A stretch of 64,000 nucleotides of DNA from Larus michahellis (lineage: Eukaryota; Chordata; Aves; Charadriiformes; Laridae). A program made the position numbers and the translations under genes. Of the stretch, positions 36,699 through 59,800 are shown piece after piece; the first letter of the stretch is position 1, and every line of letters begins with the position of its first letter. Where the stretch lies: NCBI RefSeq assembly GCF_964199755.1, contig NC_133903.1, positions 5,721,001 to 5,785,000 of the forward strand, written 5' to 3'. The notes beneath the pieces were generated by a model. It worked only from the letters and a program-made list of their open reading frames with translations. It was not told the origin of the DNA and ran no database searches.

Positions 36699-37180
36699 GA
36701 TATGATACCAACGGGCTGGCCCCTGCTGGGGGGGCTGGGATCCCCCCAGACAGTGGGGCCGGGTGTAGGGCCCAGGGCTGAGAGCCCCTTGTCCCACCCC
36801 CCCGCCCCACAACTCCAGCCCAGCACTCCCTGGCAAAGCATCCTCCCACCCAAACTGGGAAACACTCCTGTTCCCCAGTTGCAGGGGGAGCTCGGCACTG
36901 GTTTGGGGCAGCAGCATCCCCAAGCAGGGTGTAACAGGCGCCCACACTGCCCCATATACCCCCCCCTCCACAAGGAGGGGAAGGGGCTGAGTTGGGCCCC
37001 ATGCCAGGAGAAGTGGGGGACAAGAGGGTCAGCCCCAGTGCTCCCCGCTGGCCCCAGTTTGGGGGAGAAGCGGCTCCAAGTTGAGCTTGGCTGGGAGAAG
37101 GCATGTGCGGCAGTGCAGGGTGCCGGGGGGTCCAGCCATGCCGTGGGGGCCATGGCCAGAGCACTGGGTGCCCCCATCCC

Positions 37181-47034
<9,854 letters not shown>

Positions 47035-47777
47035 GGCGGCGCTGGCGACGGAAGGGCGGAGGGACCCGGCGGCCACCCGCCCCGCCCGGCCCGCTCAGGC
47101 CACGCCCCTTCCCCGCAAGCCACGCCCCCCCGATGACGCTCTGCCGGCGGGAGGGCGGGGCCGAGTTCTGCTTCCGCGCGCGGGTGGGCGGTGCCGCTCC
47201 GCGCTGCGCCCTCATTGGCTGGGGCCGCGCCGGGACGGGGGGGCTGCGGGGTGCGCGGCCGTCCCGGTCCCGGTCCCGGTCCCGGTCCCGGTCCCGGTCC
47301 CGGTCCCGGTCCCGGTCCCGGTCCCGGTCCTGGGGAGCCGGCCCGCTCCGCTCCGCTCCTGCCCTTGAGCGGGTCGGGGCTCGCAGGCGGCCCCTGGCTG
47401 TGCCCGCGGCCCGGCCGCCTCCTCCCTCTTGGCAGCGCCAGGGTCTCCGTCCCGGTGTCCCCTCCCCGGGGGGGCGCGGGCCGCGGTACCCCGCCTCCAG
47501 TGCCGCCGGGTCCCCCCGAAGCGGCGGTGGCTGCGGCAGGGCCGGGCGGGTGACCCTTCTCCAGGGTGACCCTTGCTCCGCCGCACCCAGGCGTCCCGGC
47601 AGCGGCGGGAGCCTTTGACCCGGAGGCGGAGGGGAGCGGCGGGGTGGGCGCTGCAGGACACCCCCCCCCCACCCTTTCCCCAAAAAACTGCCACCCTGCG
47701 GGCTCCGCGCCCTCCGGGGCGGTGGGTCGCCCGTCCAGGGTGACACCCCGCTGCTCCTCTCCTTCCACAGGGCGACC
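47035..47777. promoter_or_regulatory. Bidirectional CpG-island promoter FLII / MIEF2
   Basis: The FLII and MIEF2 start codons lie head to head 743 bp apart. The interval has no TATA box. It contains an ETS-type CGGAAG at 47049-47054 near FLII, another TTCC core near 47172, an inverted CCAAT box (ATTGG) at 47214-47218, and the (CCCGGT)n tract. A splice acceptor (CTCCTTCCACAG) ends at 47770 immediately before MIEF2 GGCGACCATGG. MIEF2 therefore most likely has a non-coding first exon within this interval. Confidence 0.75.
47261..47330. repeat. (GTCCCG)n / (CGGGAC)n hexanucleotide repeat
   Basis: Seventy bases of uninterrupted GTCCCG, 11.7 units, end at TCCTGGGG. It lies in the shared FLII/MIEF2 promoter. 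On the minus strand it is GGGACC, which in any frame gives alternating dipeptides such as Gly-Pro or Arg-Asp. Confidence 0.95.
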
Positions 47778-50497
47778 ATGGCCGAGTTCAGGCGGCAGCG
47801 GGGCAAGCGGCAGGAGGACGGCGGGCTGGGCAGCGTCCTCGACCTGCTGTTGGCCAACGCCAGGCTGGTGCTGGGAGTCACCGGCGCGGCCGTGCTCGCC
47901 ATCGCTACGCTGGCCGTCAAGCGGGTAAGGCTGGGGCGGCCACCGTCGGGGCTCGGAGGACGGCAGCGGCCGGCCACCGTGTGGGGGTGAAAGATGAGCC
48001 ACGGACCCCGTTGGCTGCTCCCGAGCTGCGGAGCTGCTCCCTCCAGTCCGGCAGAACCGCTGCCGGTGTGGGGTTGCCCGCTCCCACCCTGCGGGGGCAC
48101 ATGCAGCCCCCCACACTGTTTGCCTGGAACAGCACGCGTTTGGGGTACGGTGTCCCATCCAGAAAGGCACCTTGGGCTTAATTCACATTTGGCCACCTGA
48201 CTTTTTTTTTTCCGCTTAAAGTCTGTAGGAAGAAAATGTGTGCCTTTAGGGCCCCCTAAACTGTATATTTTTGTTAGTAGAAGCCCCGCGTGGGGCCGTG
48301 TCTCCCCGTGCATGTACCAGCGGGGCTGCCGTCCCCCTTAGCTTGGGGTGTGACCACAGGGAAACGGTACGGAGATAATAACGCGTCCACGTGGGTTTTC
48401 CTCCCCTCCAGCTGATCGACCGAGCCACCAGCCCTCGCGACGAAGGCGATCCCAAAGCCGAGCAGAAGACCCTGGAGGAGAGCTGGCAGGACTTGGCCTT
48501 GATCAAGGCGATGCCAAAACCCCCCAAGAAGCAGAGGAGGGAAGACCTCAGCGAGCCTCTGCTCTCTCCGTCTCGGCCACTGGTGCCAGGTGAGACTAGT
48601 GGTGTGTATGCCAGCTCCCACCATGACTGGGAAGATCACCTTGGCATGCTCGGGGCCGGCTGTGCTGCTGCTCCCTGCGGTCTGGGAGTTCCATGTTATT
48701 TTTAGCTCGGTGTCCGGAAAGCCGACCCGATTGTGCCCTCCCTCCTGGGAGGCTCCCAAGCCGCGGCCCCTTTTTAGGCAATGCCTGCGGTAATGGCACC
48801 TCTGATAACATCCTGGGTGCCTTGGCCACCACGGCATGGTGGAGGCTGCTGGGGCTTTGTTTCCTCCGGAGCGGTGGCTGCTGCGCTTGTTTTCTGGGTC
48901 AGCTCTGCCTAGAGGAAGGTACGCTCTGGAGCTGCCACAGACAAAGGCTGCCTTGTCCAGCTGCCTACAAATACGGCATTTCTCCAAGGGTGAAAGCAGC
49001 CCAGCTCCGTGCAGGGCAGGTCCTGAGATACGGGACACGGAGCGGGATCGTTTGTAGGACTCGGCATTGGGGCAGGCTGGATCTGCCTGAGGAGCCTCAG
49101 TGGAGCCAAGACTCGTAGGGACCCTGGCAGCGAGTCCCTTGCCCGGCTGCTGGTGCGTAGCCTGGTTTTCCCCATCCCTAGCTGGGGGGTGAGGCCGGGC
49201 GCTGACGGGTTTTGGGGTTAGTTTGGGCTCTGCCTTGGCTGAGAAGCGCTGTTAACATCGGAGGACTCTGTGGTGGCCCTCTTGGCAAGGTCAGCCTCGC
49301 ATCAGAGAGGTGGGCTGAGAGCTGGGCACCCAGCTCACGCCTCACCCTCGGCTACGGCAGGAGAAGCTGCTGCTGTAGGTTGCAGACTGTCTGCTCAGAG
49401 CTGTGACTTCTCCCTTCCCTCTGTCCCATCCCCTTCTCACAGAGCCCAGGGTCTGCTCTGCTCCTCCAGAGACCCCTCGGGTCGAATCCAGCCCTCTGCG
49501 CTGTCTCACGCTGCAGGAGAAGCTCCTCTCCCACTACAGCAGCCAGCTGGCCGTGCCCAAGGCGCAAGTGTCCCTCACCCTGCAGCTGGCCAGGAGCATC
49601 TGCACCCAACTGCAGAACTTCCTACGGAACAAGTGCCCGGAGCTGCCCTTTGGCAGCCTCTTCCTCAGCGGTCCCCTGCTCGATGGCCTTGAGTCTCTCA
49701 CAGCCGACCACATCCACCTCATGCTGCCGGTGGTCCTCGATGCCACGCTCTGGAGCCTCATCCCAGGAGAGGACACTGTGGTGAGGAACCCCCAGTACTG
49801 GATGATCAAGAGGACCGATCTGGAGTATTTCCCTCGTGGGTGTAGCCCCTGGGACAGGTTCATTGTGGGTCGGTACCTCTCCTCCAACGCGCTCAACGAG
49901 ACCCTCCACAAGATGCTGGTGGCCTCCATCAACTGGCCTGCCATAGGCAGCCTGCTGGGGACCGTCATCCACCCAGTCGTTGCCTCCCAGGAGCTGAAGC
50001 TGGAAGTCAAACATGATCAGGTTGAGCTGAGCATCACCCTCTTCCCAGTGGTGGAACTGGAGGACAAGGTTCTTCTGGCTGCTCCTCCTGAAGGACTGGT
50101 GGAAAACCTCTGGCTTGAGAGCTTTTACAGGGCAGAGGTCTCAAAGGTGAAGGAGCTGGATGCTGGTGACTCCGGGGCTCGGCAGCACTGCCTCTGCATC
50201 CTGAACGGCGTCTGCAAGAGCCATCCCACCCTGCACAAACTGAGCGGCAGCCCCTTGACCCACGTTGTCCTTCACCTCAGTGCCACCAGTTCGGACTGGG
50301 CAGAAGAAAGCCTTGCTGACAGGTTCCAGCAGGTGCTTGAGGAGCTGGTAGGCTACCTGGAGAAAGGGGTCCTGCCTTGCTATTTCAACCACAAAATCAA
50401 CCTTTTCTGCGAGCTGTTGGAGGATGAAATCGATGAGATGGGCTTCATGCTCTACAGGGCCATATCTGAGCCGGAGCTCCTGCTGGAGGAGAAATGA
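47771..50497 (+). CDS. MIEF2: Mitochondrial dynamics protein MID49 (MIEF2)
   Basis: The coding exons are 47778-47924 (after 7 nt of leader in the same exon), 48412-48589 and 49443-50497. They encode 459 residues (human 454). MiD49 is a mitochondrial outer-membrane anchor that recruits DRP1 for fission. The N-terminus MAEFRRQRGKRQEDGGLGSV is followed by a membrane segment at about residues 29-47 (RLVLGVTGAAVLAIATLAV). LIDRATSPRDEGDPKAEQ comes next, then a MAB21/nucleotidyltransferase-like fold containing LPFGSLFLSGPLLDGL, CSPWDRFIVGRYLSS and SINWPAIGSLLGTVIHP. The central linker is diverged from mammals, as is usual. The last exon holds most of the protein. The start matches the conserved MAEF in a GACCATGG context. 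Confidence 0.96.
48590..49442 (+). other. MIEF2: MIEF2 intron between coding exons 2 and 3
   Basis: This 853-bp intron has donor G|GTGAGA and acceptor CTTCTCACAG. No element was recognised. Confidence 0.85.
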
Positions 50498-50643
50498 TCG
50501 GTGTGTCGGGCACTCCTGAACATAGGGTGTTCCTCACCCATCTGCTGCTCCCCGCTGTGAGGGTTGCGATGCTTCTAGTTGACTAGTCGGTAAGAGGCAA
50601 AGTTCTTGCACTTTATGAGAAAAAAAAAATAATTTCCTGTCTG

Positions 50644-50649
50644 AATAAA
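50644..50649 (+). terminator. MIEF2: MIEF2 poly(A) signal
   Basis: AATAAA in CTGTCTGAATAAAAGGTGCC lies 147 bp after the MIEF2 stop, followed by GGTGGGTGTTGGCG as a GU-rich downstream element. Confidence 0.85.
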
Positions 50650-53040
50650 AGGTGCCTGAGCAGAGGTGGGTGTTGGCGTAAGGAGCCTTTGGCTGGGGGG
50701 GCTCTGCCGAACCCAGGACGAGTGCAGCCCGCACCTCAAGTACCCACAGGTGAGTCCTGTCCGCTGGGAGCTGACGTGAAGCATGTTTGGTCTCCGGTTC
50801 CCAGTGTCCTCTGCCTGTCCCAGCCTGCTGTCGCAGCTCTCGGGCTCCCCTCACGCTCCGAGACCAGCTGGAGGGGAGCGATTCCTCGCTGCTGCTGTGT
50901 CCTGCAGACCCCACGGGGTGCAGTGTCCCCTTGGACACTTGGTCTTACTGTGCCATGCCCTCCGCCAGCTTTTGGGACAGGGTGTGAGCCTCATCCGTCT
51001 GCAGGATATTGCCCGAGCGATGACCTGGGTGGTTGTCTGGGCACTTGAAGGTACAGCCGTAGCGAGCAGGGCGTTGGGTTTATTCTTTGGAAACCTTTTC
51101 AGCTGCCAAAAGGGGCGAGCTCAGCCCTGCCTCTTTGTTCTGCCAGTATCGTCTCTGCCCCGAGGAAGGGGCGCGCTTCCAGCACGGCGCCGGGGCTTCG
51201 TGGCCCTTGTCCCATGCGGTGTTTTGCTGGAAGATGTCCTGAAAAAGGCAGTGGCAGGAAGAGAGCTGCTGACTCCCAAGAGGCTCCTGGTATCGGTCCC
51301 TTGGTGGAGGCTGCAGCAGGGCTGTGCGTCCCCTTCCAGTCTGTCCAGTGACCTTCTCACACATGTATTGCTGCTGTCTTGAGGTCCCGTTCCCCCGGAG
51401 CTGCGTGGTACGGGGCAGGAAAGTAGGACAGGGATGATGCTCTGAGCAGAGCGCTTGCAGGAACTGAAGTGGTTTATGCTTTTTATTAAGAAGATATGTT
51501 TTGTTTGGGTGTTTTGTTTTGTTTTTCCTTTGAGTGGCTGCTAGTAGGCTTTGGTTCTGGCTGTAGTCCCAGAGCGAAGTAATATATTCTTATATTTAAT
51601 GGGAGGAGATGTTTTTTGCACACTGGTGGAGATGGAGAAATCCTGTGGACTTCAATGTGAGCAGCTGTTGTGGTTTAGTTTTGTTTACAGCTATCATCTT
51701 GTTTATGGGAGGGGAAAAAAACCCCAACAACCTGTGCTTTTCCTCCCAGTCTGAAGATTACTTAGTTTGTCCCTCCAACCCACTTCTCGGGTGTCAGCGA
51801 TGAGAATAAACCTTCCCTGTGTATACTGGTTCTCGTGTGTCAGCTCTGTTTTGTCTCCTTTCTGGTGGTAAGGGCTGAATCGATCCTCCAGCTGCGGTGG
51901 CATGCCAGAGGACTGCCCAGGGCCTCCCCGCCTGCGAGGAGAGCCTTGGCGGTGGTCAGACCCTGTCCTGCAAGGCCCTTCTCCTCCTCTTCCAAACCCC
52001 TGTGCCTGCGGAGTGCCTGGCTGCGGTATGTGAGCCATCCCGATGCTGAGCTCTGCCATTTACCCGGTGGCTCTAACGGCTCAGCTGCCTGAACGCTGGG
52101 CAGGGTTAGACCAGTAAAGCTGGTAACGGCTGATGCCACCAGCAACGCTTAACCTGCTGCCTCGGTGCTACACCGATGCTTTCTGCTGCCGTTGCCCGTT
52201 CAGAGGCTGCTGCCTGGGCTTCTGCCATGCTTTTGCCAGATCAGTGGTTGTGTTACAAAGCCTCGTAATCCTGTTATTTTTGCCGGCAGGTCAGTATTTT
52301 TAGGCCACAGCTGTTAATCGTGGGAGTGAGGGGTACAGGGAAATGGAACCCGAGTTCTCCTGACCTTATTCCATAGATTTAGGCTCACTAGCAATGGACA
52401 GCTGAGGTTAAAGGATCTTCTCTCTCGTGCAGACCTTAAAGCGAAGCTGTGCTGCTGTGATCTCCTCTGCTTTGAGCTAGACTGTAGAAAGCGCTTCAGC
52501 CTCCTGCCCACCCTGGCTGCTCCGTGTGCTGCGTGTCACCTCAGTGCTGACCCCAGGGAACCGCTCTGTGTCCCAAAGGAGCAGGGTCATGAGCAGCATC
52601 GGGGGCCCTGGGGGGAAAACCGGAATGCTGTCCTCCAGCAGAAGAGGACACCGGTGTCTTGTGGATCTACTTGTTTTGATGTACAGAGGAAGCCACAACA
52701 GAGAGGGAGGAGGAAGCCTGGCTTCCCGGAGAGTTCAATCTAAACTAAGTGCAGGAAAACAACCTCCCTTCAGTTCAGCCAGCTGTCTGTCCGGCTGTCT
52801 GTCCCTGGGTAGCAACACCACAGCAGATGCAGCTGGTGAGATAAATCCACTTTCCCTGCCCCTCTGCAGCAGCTCGTTTCTAAATAACTGGAGGGAGTTT
52901 CTGCCAAGAAAGCTTCTGTGTTGTTCCAATGAGTGAGTGGAAAGAGAAAGATTTGGGTGGATGCTTTAAAAGTAACAGCGTAACTGTTTTTAGTAGGAAG
53001 AAACAGTAAGGCGGAGTTAAGGTGTCACTGCATCAAACTT
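50650..53040. other. MIEF2-TOP3A intergenic region
   Basis: No gene was recognised in these 2.4 kb. A further sense AATAAA lies at 51805-51810. A T/G-rich stretch (TTTTGTTTGGGTGTTTTG) is at about 51498. A short CTGTCTGTCCGG duplication is near 52785. A 199-codon open frame starting at 50783 looks non-coding. Confidence 0.6.
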
Positions 53041-53058
53041 TTAAAAATTAAATAATAT

Positions 53059-53064
53059 TTTAAT
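53059..53064 (-). terminator. TOP3A: Candidate TOP3A poly(A) signal (ATTAAA)
   Basis: TTTAAT on plus is ATTAAA on minus, about 740 bp after the TOP3A stop, within the most AT-rich stretch downstream of the gene. No minus-strand AATAAA was seen between it and the stop codon. Confidence 0.45.
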
Positions 53065-53803
53065 AAGAAACTTATTAGTTTGACAAAAATAACTTCCATT
53101 AGCTAGCAGCATCACAGAGGCATCTCTTCAGGTTTGAAGAACAACTCAGTTTCAAATTCGGGAACTATGTAAAATGAAGGCTTTTCCTGAGCACCTGCAG
53201 CTGAGCTTCCCTTTTAGGGCAAGCACCAGACCCAGCTTCTCTGCACCTGGCCCTCCTTCACTGGCAGGGACAACCCCTGGTAAGGGGTATGGCACTGTGA
53301 CAGAAAAGAAAGGGGAAAGTTGCTCAGGTACCGTCAACTTGGAAGGGAACGTAAAATAAAATTCCACACTGTGGAAAGCCAGGGACTGAGAAGCACTAAG
53401 CAGCCCTGGTGTCTGTCCTGGTGCTCCTCCTTGCATAGAAAGGCTACGTACAACTACCACCGTGGCGGGAGCTGCAGGTGGACTAGATCCAGTGCTGTTT
53501 TCTCTGCAGATTCAGTTTCCAAATGCCTTCTTGAAATGTTTTAGACTATCCCAATCTGCTCAGCAGAAGAGCAGCTGGAAAGAGCAGCAGAGGTACCTTT
53601 CAAAGCTGCTTTGAACCCTTGCTGCTCAGGCATGTAATGCGTGTGGGAGGATGGTATCCCTTGGGCAGGAGCGGCCTGCAACCAGCCCTTCCAGAAAGCA
53701 CTCAATAGGCTCTTTTCTGGACTCCAGTTCCTTTCAGCAGTAGTTGCTCCCGTAGCAGCTCACAACCCTGGACCTTTCAGGCTCTCCAGATGTCCCTCCA
53801 GGC

Positions 53804-56800
53804 TCAGTGGTTTTGAGGGCAGGTTTTCCTAGTGTGGCCAGGCTGGTGGCAAATGCTACAGGTCCGTGGTTTCTTGGCAGTGGCTTCTGAGGAGAGACCG
53901 CTTGGTCTCTTGGCTTTGCTTCCCACTCCTCTTGAGTATCCACTGCTGCCAAAGTGGTTTAAAGAGACATCTCCAGAAGGCCCTAGAGAGAAAGGAAATG
54001 CATTTAAGTACCTTCGAAAATACAAGTAGGTGAGAAACAGAAGTTCAAAACGTCCAATCAAGGATTTTACTATCCCAGGCACTCAGATTATTCCCAAAAC
54101 TACACTTGCTTTAGATCTCTCTAAACAGTTGTTAACCGTTTGTCTTGCAGCATTAGAGAAATGTGGGAACAGAACAGGGGAAACTGATCTGCCTGGCTGC
54201 ATGCTCTGGTCTACAGCTGAAGCAGAAACAACAAAACATGCCAGAGAAAAACTGGGTTTTAAGTAGTTTTGAAAGCTTGATTCTACCCCTTTAGGCCCAA
54301 ATGTCTAAGGAGGAGGAGGCCAACGTTGAAGATCTCTCTCAGACCAAATCTCCACCTCTGTACTTCGCTCACTGTCCCTTTGTGTCAGTGCTCTTTCTTT
54401 CGCATCCTTATTTTGTTATTAAGTTTTTTGTGGATACTTGTTTTCAGCATCCTTCCAGAGCAGCCACACTCAGTTTCTCAGCTCTGATCAAAGCTTCAGA
54501 AAGACGTGGCCTTTTATTGCATTCCTAAACTAGGGCAGAGGGAGCAGCATGGTTTCCCTGGCATGACGGAATGGGGTTAAAGATCTCCAAAAGCAGTGCC
54601 ACCGCTTCAACTATGCACCAAATTGATTACAGCTCTCACAAAGCTGAGCACCATAATTTGGGAAGAAAAATTCCCAAGCAGACTGTTGGCAGGAATGCTG
54701 GGCTTTATCCAACGAGTCACGGATGGACGGACAGATGCTCGAGCTTACTGCATGCAGAAGCAAAGCATCCTGCCCAGAGCTCAGCAGATGTGTGCTCTGA
54801 GGACATATGCTGCTAGCACTTGGAAAGGTAAGCCGGACTCGGTTGTTACGAGCAACATTTGAAGTGCTGTAATGCTGCTGACAGATGTTCAAAAGACAAA
54901 CCTGAAGTTCAACATATGAGTTGCTACGAGAGCTGTCACACTGTGGTAGCGTTAGGCATCTGTGAGAAGTGTGTTCAGTTTAGCTTCAAGAAGAGCCTCC
55001 AACCTTTGCGTCTCACCCCAAGCCCAGCCTTACCTGGTGCCACGTTTTCATCTGCCCACTGGAAGAAGCCGCACTGCTGCTCGCGGGGTTTAGAGCAGGT
55101 GTGGAACTGCCGCCCTTTGTTGGGCCCGTCCTTTTGGACAGTGCGCGTGACGGCTGGCTGGTCGCAATTGCAGACTGTGCCGCCTCCTGCATCGGAGCTG
55201 TTGCTTCCCAAGAGCTCTGGGCCTCTCCCTCCTCCTGGCCGCTGAAATCCTGCTGGGCCCCTTCCTGCAAAGGGCTGGGGCAGGGCAGAGCCCTGCGGAG
55301 CCACGTTGCTTCTGTCCTCTGACTGCTGATCAGCCCAGAGAAAGAAGTTGCAGGTGCTGGCGCTGCATTTGTAAAACTGCCTGCCTTGATTGGGCCCTTC
55401 TTTGCGCACAGTTAACAGCAGGGCTTCGTTCCCGCAGTTGCACACCACTGCGTTGTTCCCGTCATCTGGAGCAGCTGAAGGAGCAGGCCTGGGTGCTCTC
55501 ATTGAGCTCCGGGAGAGTAGATGTCCTGGCGCTGGGTTTGTGGTCCCCCTCACGTGCCTGCTTTCACCACTAGCTCTGTTAAAGGAGTTGTTGGCCTGCA
55601 AGTGATTAGCTTGCTGGCTGGCTGACGAGGCGGGTTGGGATGACCTGTGTAAATACTTGAGGTCCAAGAGCTCTTTTAGCATCTCATCACAGCCTCCGAT
55701 GCAGCCAACAAACTCCAGGGGCATCACGGGTGGAATACTGCCTCTCTTGAACTTAAACTTCAGTCTAAAAGAAAAGGAAGAATAAGTCTCCCAGTTAATA
55801 CAACTTCTCATCAACAGATCTCGATTTGGACTTGAATTTTTATGTTGTTTGTTTTTTTTTTTTAAATTCTGCTATATACTGTTTTCCCCAATCCCTCCTC
55901 TTTCCATCCCCAAGCCATGAGAGCGCTGCTCCAGCTTTCCAAGACTGGAATGGAAAAGGGTTGCCCAGCCCAGGAGCTGCATTTCCCCAGGGGATAAATG
56001 GTATGACCTACCTGTGAACTGGATGTGGTTCACACACAGCGCAGATGCTCTCGTCCCTGGCCACGTCCAGCACGAAATCAGGAAACCAGACTGCAGCTTT
56101 ACAAGCCGGATAGCCCGTGCAGCTGAGGTAGAACCTGTCACGGGACAAAGGCACTGGATGAGGAAGAGGCAAAGTCAAGACAGTCAGTGATCTGTTCTCC
56201 CATCTTCTCAGGCGCCAAAAATTGTCAAACCAACAATTTTTAAGGGCAAATACGTACTTGAGAGAGAGGTTCAGCTGAGTCCACACAGCTTATGTAGCTG
56301 GTGGAGTTAGCTAGCTGCAGCCCAAGTTTTCATGCTTGCTGCAGAGGGGAGGTAAACGAACAACACCTAGAAAAACACAAACCAACAGAGAAGGCTACTT
56401 TCTACAACAGGGAAGATCACCAACCCGCCGTTCTTCTTGGTCTTCAGGACCATGTCGTTGTTGCACTGTGGACACTTCCGAACAGAAACGGGCATTGCCG
56501 GGTAGACCTCCTCTTGCTCTGCAATTTCTGCAGCTTCTCCAAAATACTGAGCCAAGGCCTGGTCCAACCTATGAAGAAACAAGCAGAGCATCCTGTGTGT
56601 CTCTTCTGCAAAGAGCAATCAGGCACTGCAGTGAATTAGTGCCTGCTGCCCTCCACACAGCCCCTCTGAGCTTCTCCATGAGGATGTTGATTCAGGACCA
56701 TGCCTCTGCAACAGGCTACGTGTGGGGACAACATGAAAGAGGTCAGTGCACGTTGCTGTCTCCTTCAGCCAGCTCTGAATTTAATCTTTAGGGTTTAAAC

Positions 56801-59800
56801 CAAGATGAGCAGTTCGTTGGTACCAACTCATGACAGTGTGCCAGGCTGCGAGTCATCCTTTCCCATGCAAATGCCTACACACCCTGGGCAGCGCTCCAGG
56901 GAGAGTGTGACAGGATCCCACTCCAGGCTGAGCCCCAAATGAAAAGCACCTCCCAGACCAGCAAAGCAAACAGAAGAGGGCAAAGACAGGACTCACTTGT
57001 TGGCTCTGGCCACAGCTTCGATGAAGACTTGCTTGTACTTTTGGACCTGCTGCTGCAACACTGCAGCTTTGTCTTTCTTCCCTTCACAGATCAGTTTCAG
57101 ATCAGCTTCCAGCTCAGCTCGAAGGTCAGGCTTGGACATCTCGTAGCCCATGGAATCATAGCCTGAGGAACACGCCACATGGTAAGTGAAAGGAAGGAGC
57201 AAGTAAGAAACTTGTCATCTTCCTAACAGGTACTGACTGCCCTTACCTTCAACCAGCCCCATGCCCAGGTGGCCTGGGAGGAACCGCTGATCTGCGGTAA
57301 GGCCCACGTACATCCGCGTCTTAATTGTCTCAATGTGCTCAGCGTGAGTGGCATCAGTCCCTGAAAGCAGAGAGGCTGTTAGTCGAATTAGGTGCCAAGA
57401 AGTGATTTCCCCTGTACCTGTTGCAGAGTGCAAGGTGCTAAAGGGACAGGGAGACAACTTATGGTCAGGGGCAACACTGTCCTCACGTCCCACTGGCACT
57501 GAGGCCAACAGTGTGCTGGCAGGCACACCCTGGACCCTAAATCACACCTCTCCCTGGGTACTGGAGGCACTCTGCAGGCTCCTTAGGATCTTTGGACTTG
57601 GCCTGCAGGTCTCTACTATTCCTTTGTTCTGTACGTTTAAATGATTCCTTACCTGAAGTTGACATTTAGAGAATTCCCTACTCTAAGGGTGGGACAGAAC
57701 CGGTGTTAGACAAGTTGAGAAGACACTTATGAACAAAGCTCTCCCAAGAGCGAAAGGCCACGCTGCCAATACTGACCAATGCCATGTTTCTCCATGAGAG
57801 CAATCAGATCCGCTTCTGTGAGGAGCAATGGAGGGCTGGTTTCCCCATCCACCATCTCCACTGTAGTGGGCTGAAAGCGAGACCCTTTCTGATACAGTGG
57901 GATAACCTGAAGGGAAGGAGAATCTCTTTGAAACTGCCTTCTGGTCCATTCACTGACGACAAAATGTCACGCTAACAGCAGGCCAGTGCAGTAACAGAGC
58001 CAGCACCCTGTTCTGGAGGAGATCCAGTCTCAGGGTCCTCAGGATTAGACAGTAATGAGCTGCCAGAGAGACCACTGAACAACAACTGCAGCTCCTCTGG
58101 GTGAGTAAAATCAACTCCACAGCACTGTATGCTCTCTGCTGTGGGGTCAGAAGGGGAAGAATCTATCCAAAGCTGGCACAATAAAGCTGCACAGGTTTTC
58201 AGCAGAGATGGCTCTGAGTGAAACAGCCAGTGGGCCAGAAATTGTCTGTAGAGGGGTCTGAAGTTGGCAGTGAGGTGTGATTTTTAAACTCCAGGTATCT
58301 TAGCCATCTCCCATCAGCGTTACTCAAGGGTATTACCTTATCGCTCCACTTCTCGTAGGGATAGACTTCCAGATAATTTCGGGCCAGGATCATTAGTCCT
58401 TGAGCAATGAATCGCTCATTAGCAATGTCAATCTCCACAGTTGTTTCCTGTCCCTTGGCATCTTGAGAGCAGCAAGCCAAAAAATGGCGCACGATGAATT
58501 CGTATAGTCTCTGCTCATTGCCCTGATATTAAAACAGAAAAAGAGGATCGGAGTCTCCTCCAGCATCAATGAGACGTCAAGAAATTTTAGTGAGATCTCA
58601 GGTGACAATACTGTGCTAATGACCATATTACTAAGACTTCTATCTTTATTTATCAAGCAATACAAACCATCCAGTTCTCTCTGCCTTAGTTAAACTCACC
58701 TGCAGGTTAGCAGTGTATTTTGTGGGGTGAATGGGAGGGTGAGCCTGATCTGATTTGGTTCCGTTCCGAGGGGTTGGCCCACCCTGATCCAAAATCCTCT
58801 GTGCAAATGCCCCCCAGTTTGGGTCCTGTGTTTGCTGTTGCACTAAGGCAGAGAGGTTCAGCTCCTTGGGGAAAATGTTGGTCTCAGTTCGGGGGTAGCT
58901 AATGAACCTTAAGAAGAAAGACAGAAGAGCACTTTAAGAGGTGCTCCAAGATGCTTCCCATTTTGGACTAAAGGCCATTTACTTTTGAAATAATTAAGTT
59001 TACCATGCCAAGTTTTGCTTTCTTACCCTTGAGTATAGAGTTTTTCTGCTATTCTCATGGTTTCCTTTGCGTTTATTTTCAGTTTGCGGGAAGCCAACTT
59101 CTCAAGTTCCTGCGTTGGGAGGGGCCAGAAAAAAAAAAAGTATTTGTGCATAATTCAGAGTGGTGAGTAAAATATCTGTTTTTATAAATACATATAATAC
59201 ATTTTTATAAATAATTTTATAAATAGCCTCTTTCAGCTAAGTCCTTTCAGCGTACTTCAAACGTACCACAGTGTCCAGGGGCACGGGCCTCCATTTGCTT
59301 TTTGGCTTGCTCCCAACCTCAACAACAGTTGCTACCGGATCCTAAACACAGAGTAAGCAACACACAAAATCTCCTTTAAGAGTTTATATAAACCATTCTT
59401 TAAAGGTCTTGAGTGAGACGGATGCAGGAACTGTTTGGCTGATATGGGATCATACAATTATTTAAAAGCTTTCCTACCTCCATACACATCTGGTAAAGGA
59501 CCAGGCATGCTGTGTGATTGAAGAGCCGGTTCCTCTTCCAGTTGAAGACCACACTGCCGTCTTCATGATCATGTGTCACTGCGTTGAACAACAGATCTGA
59601 GTGATATAGTAGTAATACAATGGAAATAGAGCAGAGGCAGTGGGGCCACGCTATTGGGAAGCCTTTCGGTTCTGCTTAGTGGTCACGGCAAAAGAAGAGG
59701 AAATCACCTCTCCAGCATTGTTTGTTGCCCTGAAGTCTTTCCTTTCTATACAAGTCAAGCCCTTTAAGATGGAGCCCAGGACTCGCTTTCCTCAAGCATA

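Noticed and set aside
50783-51382. 199-codon frame after MIEF2
   Set aside because: It lies in intergenic DNA and looks like an ordinary chance frame: no recognisable domain, no splice context and a weak start.
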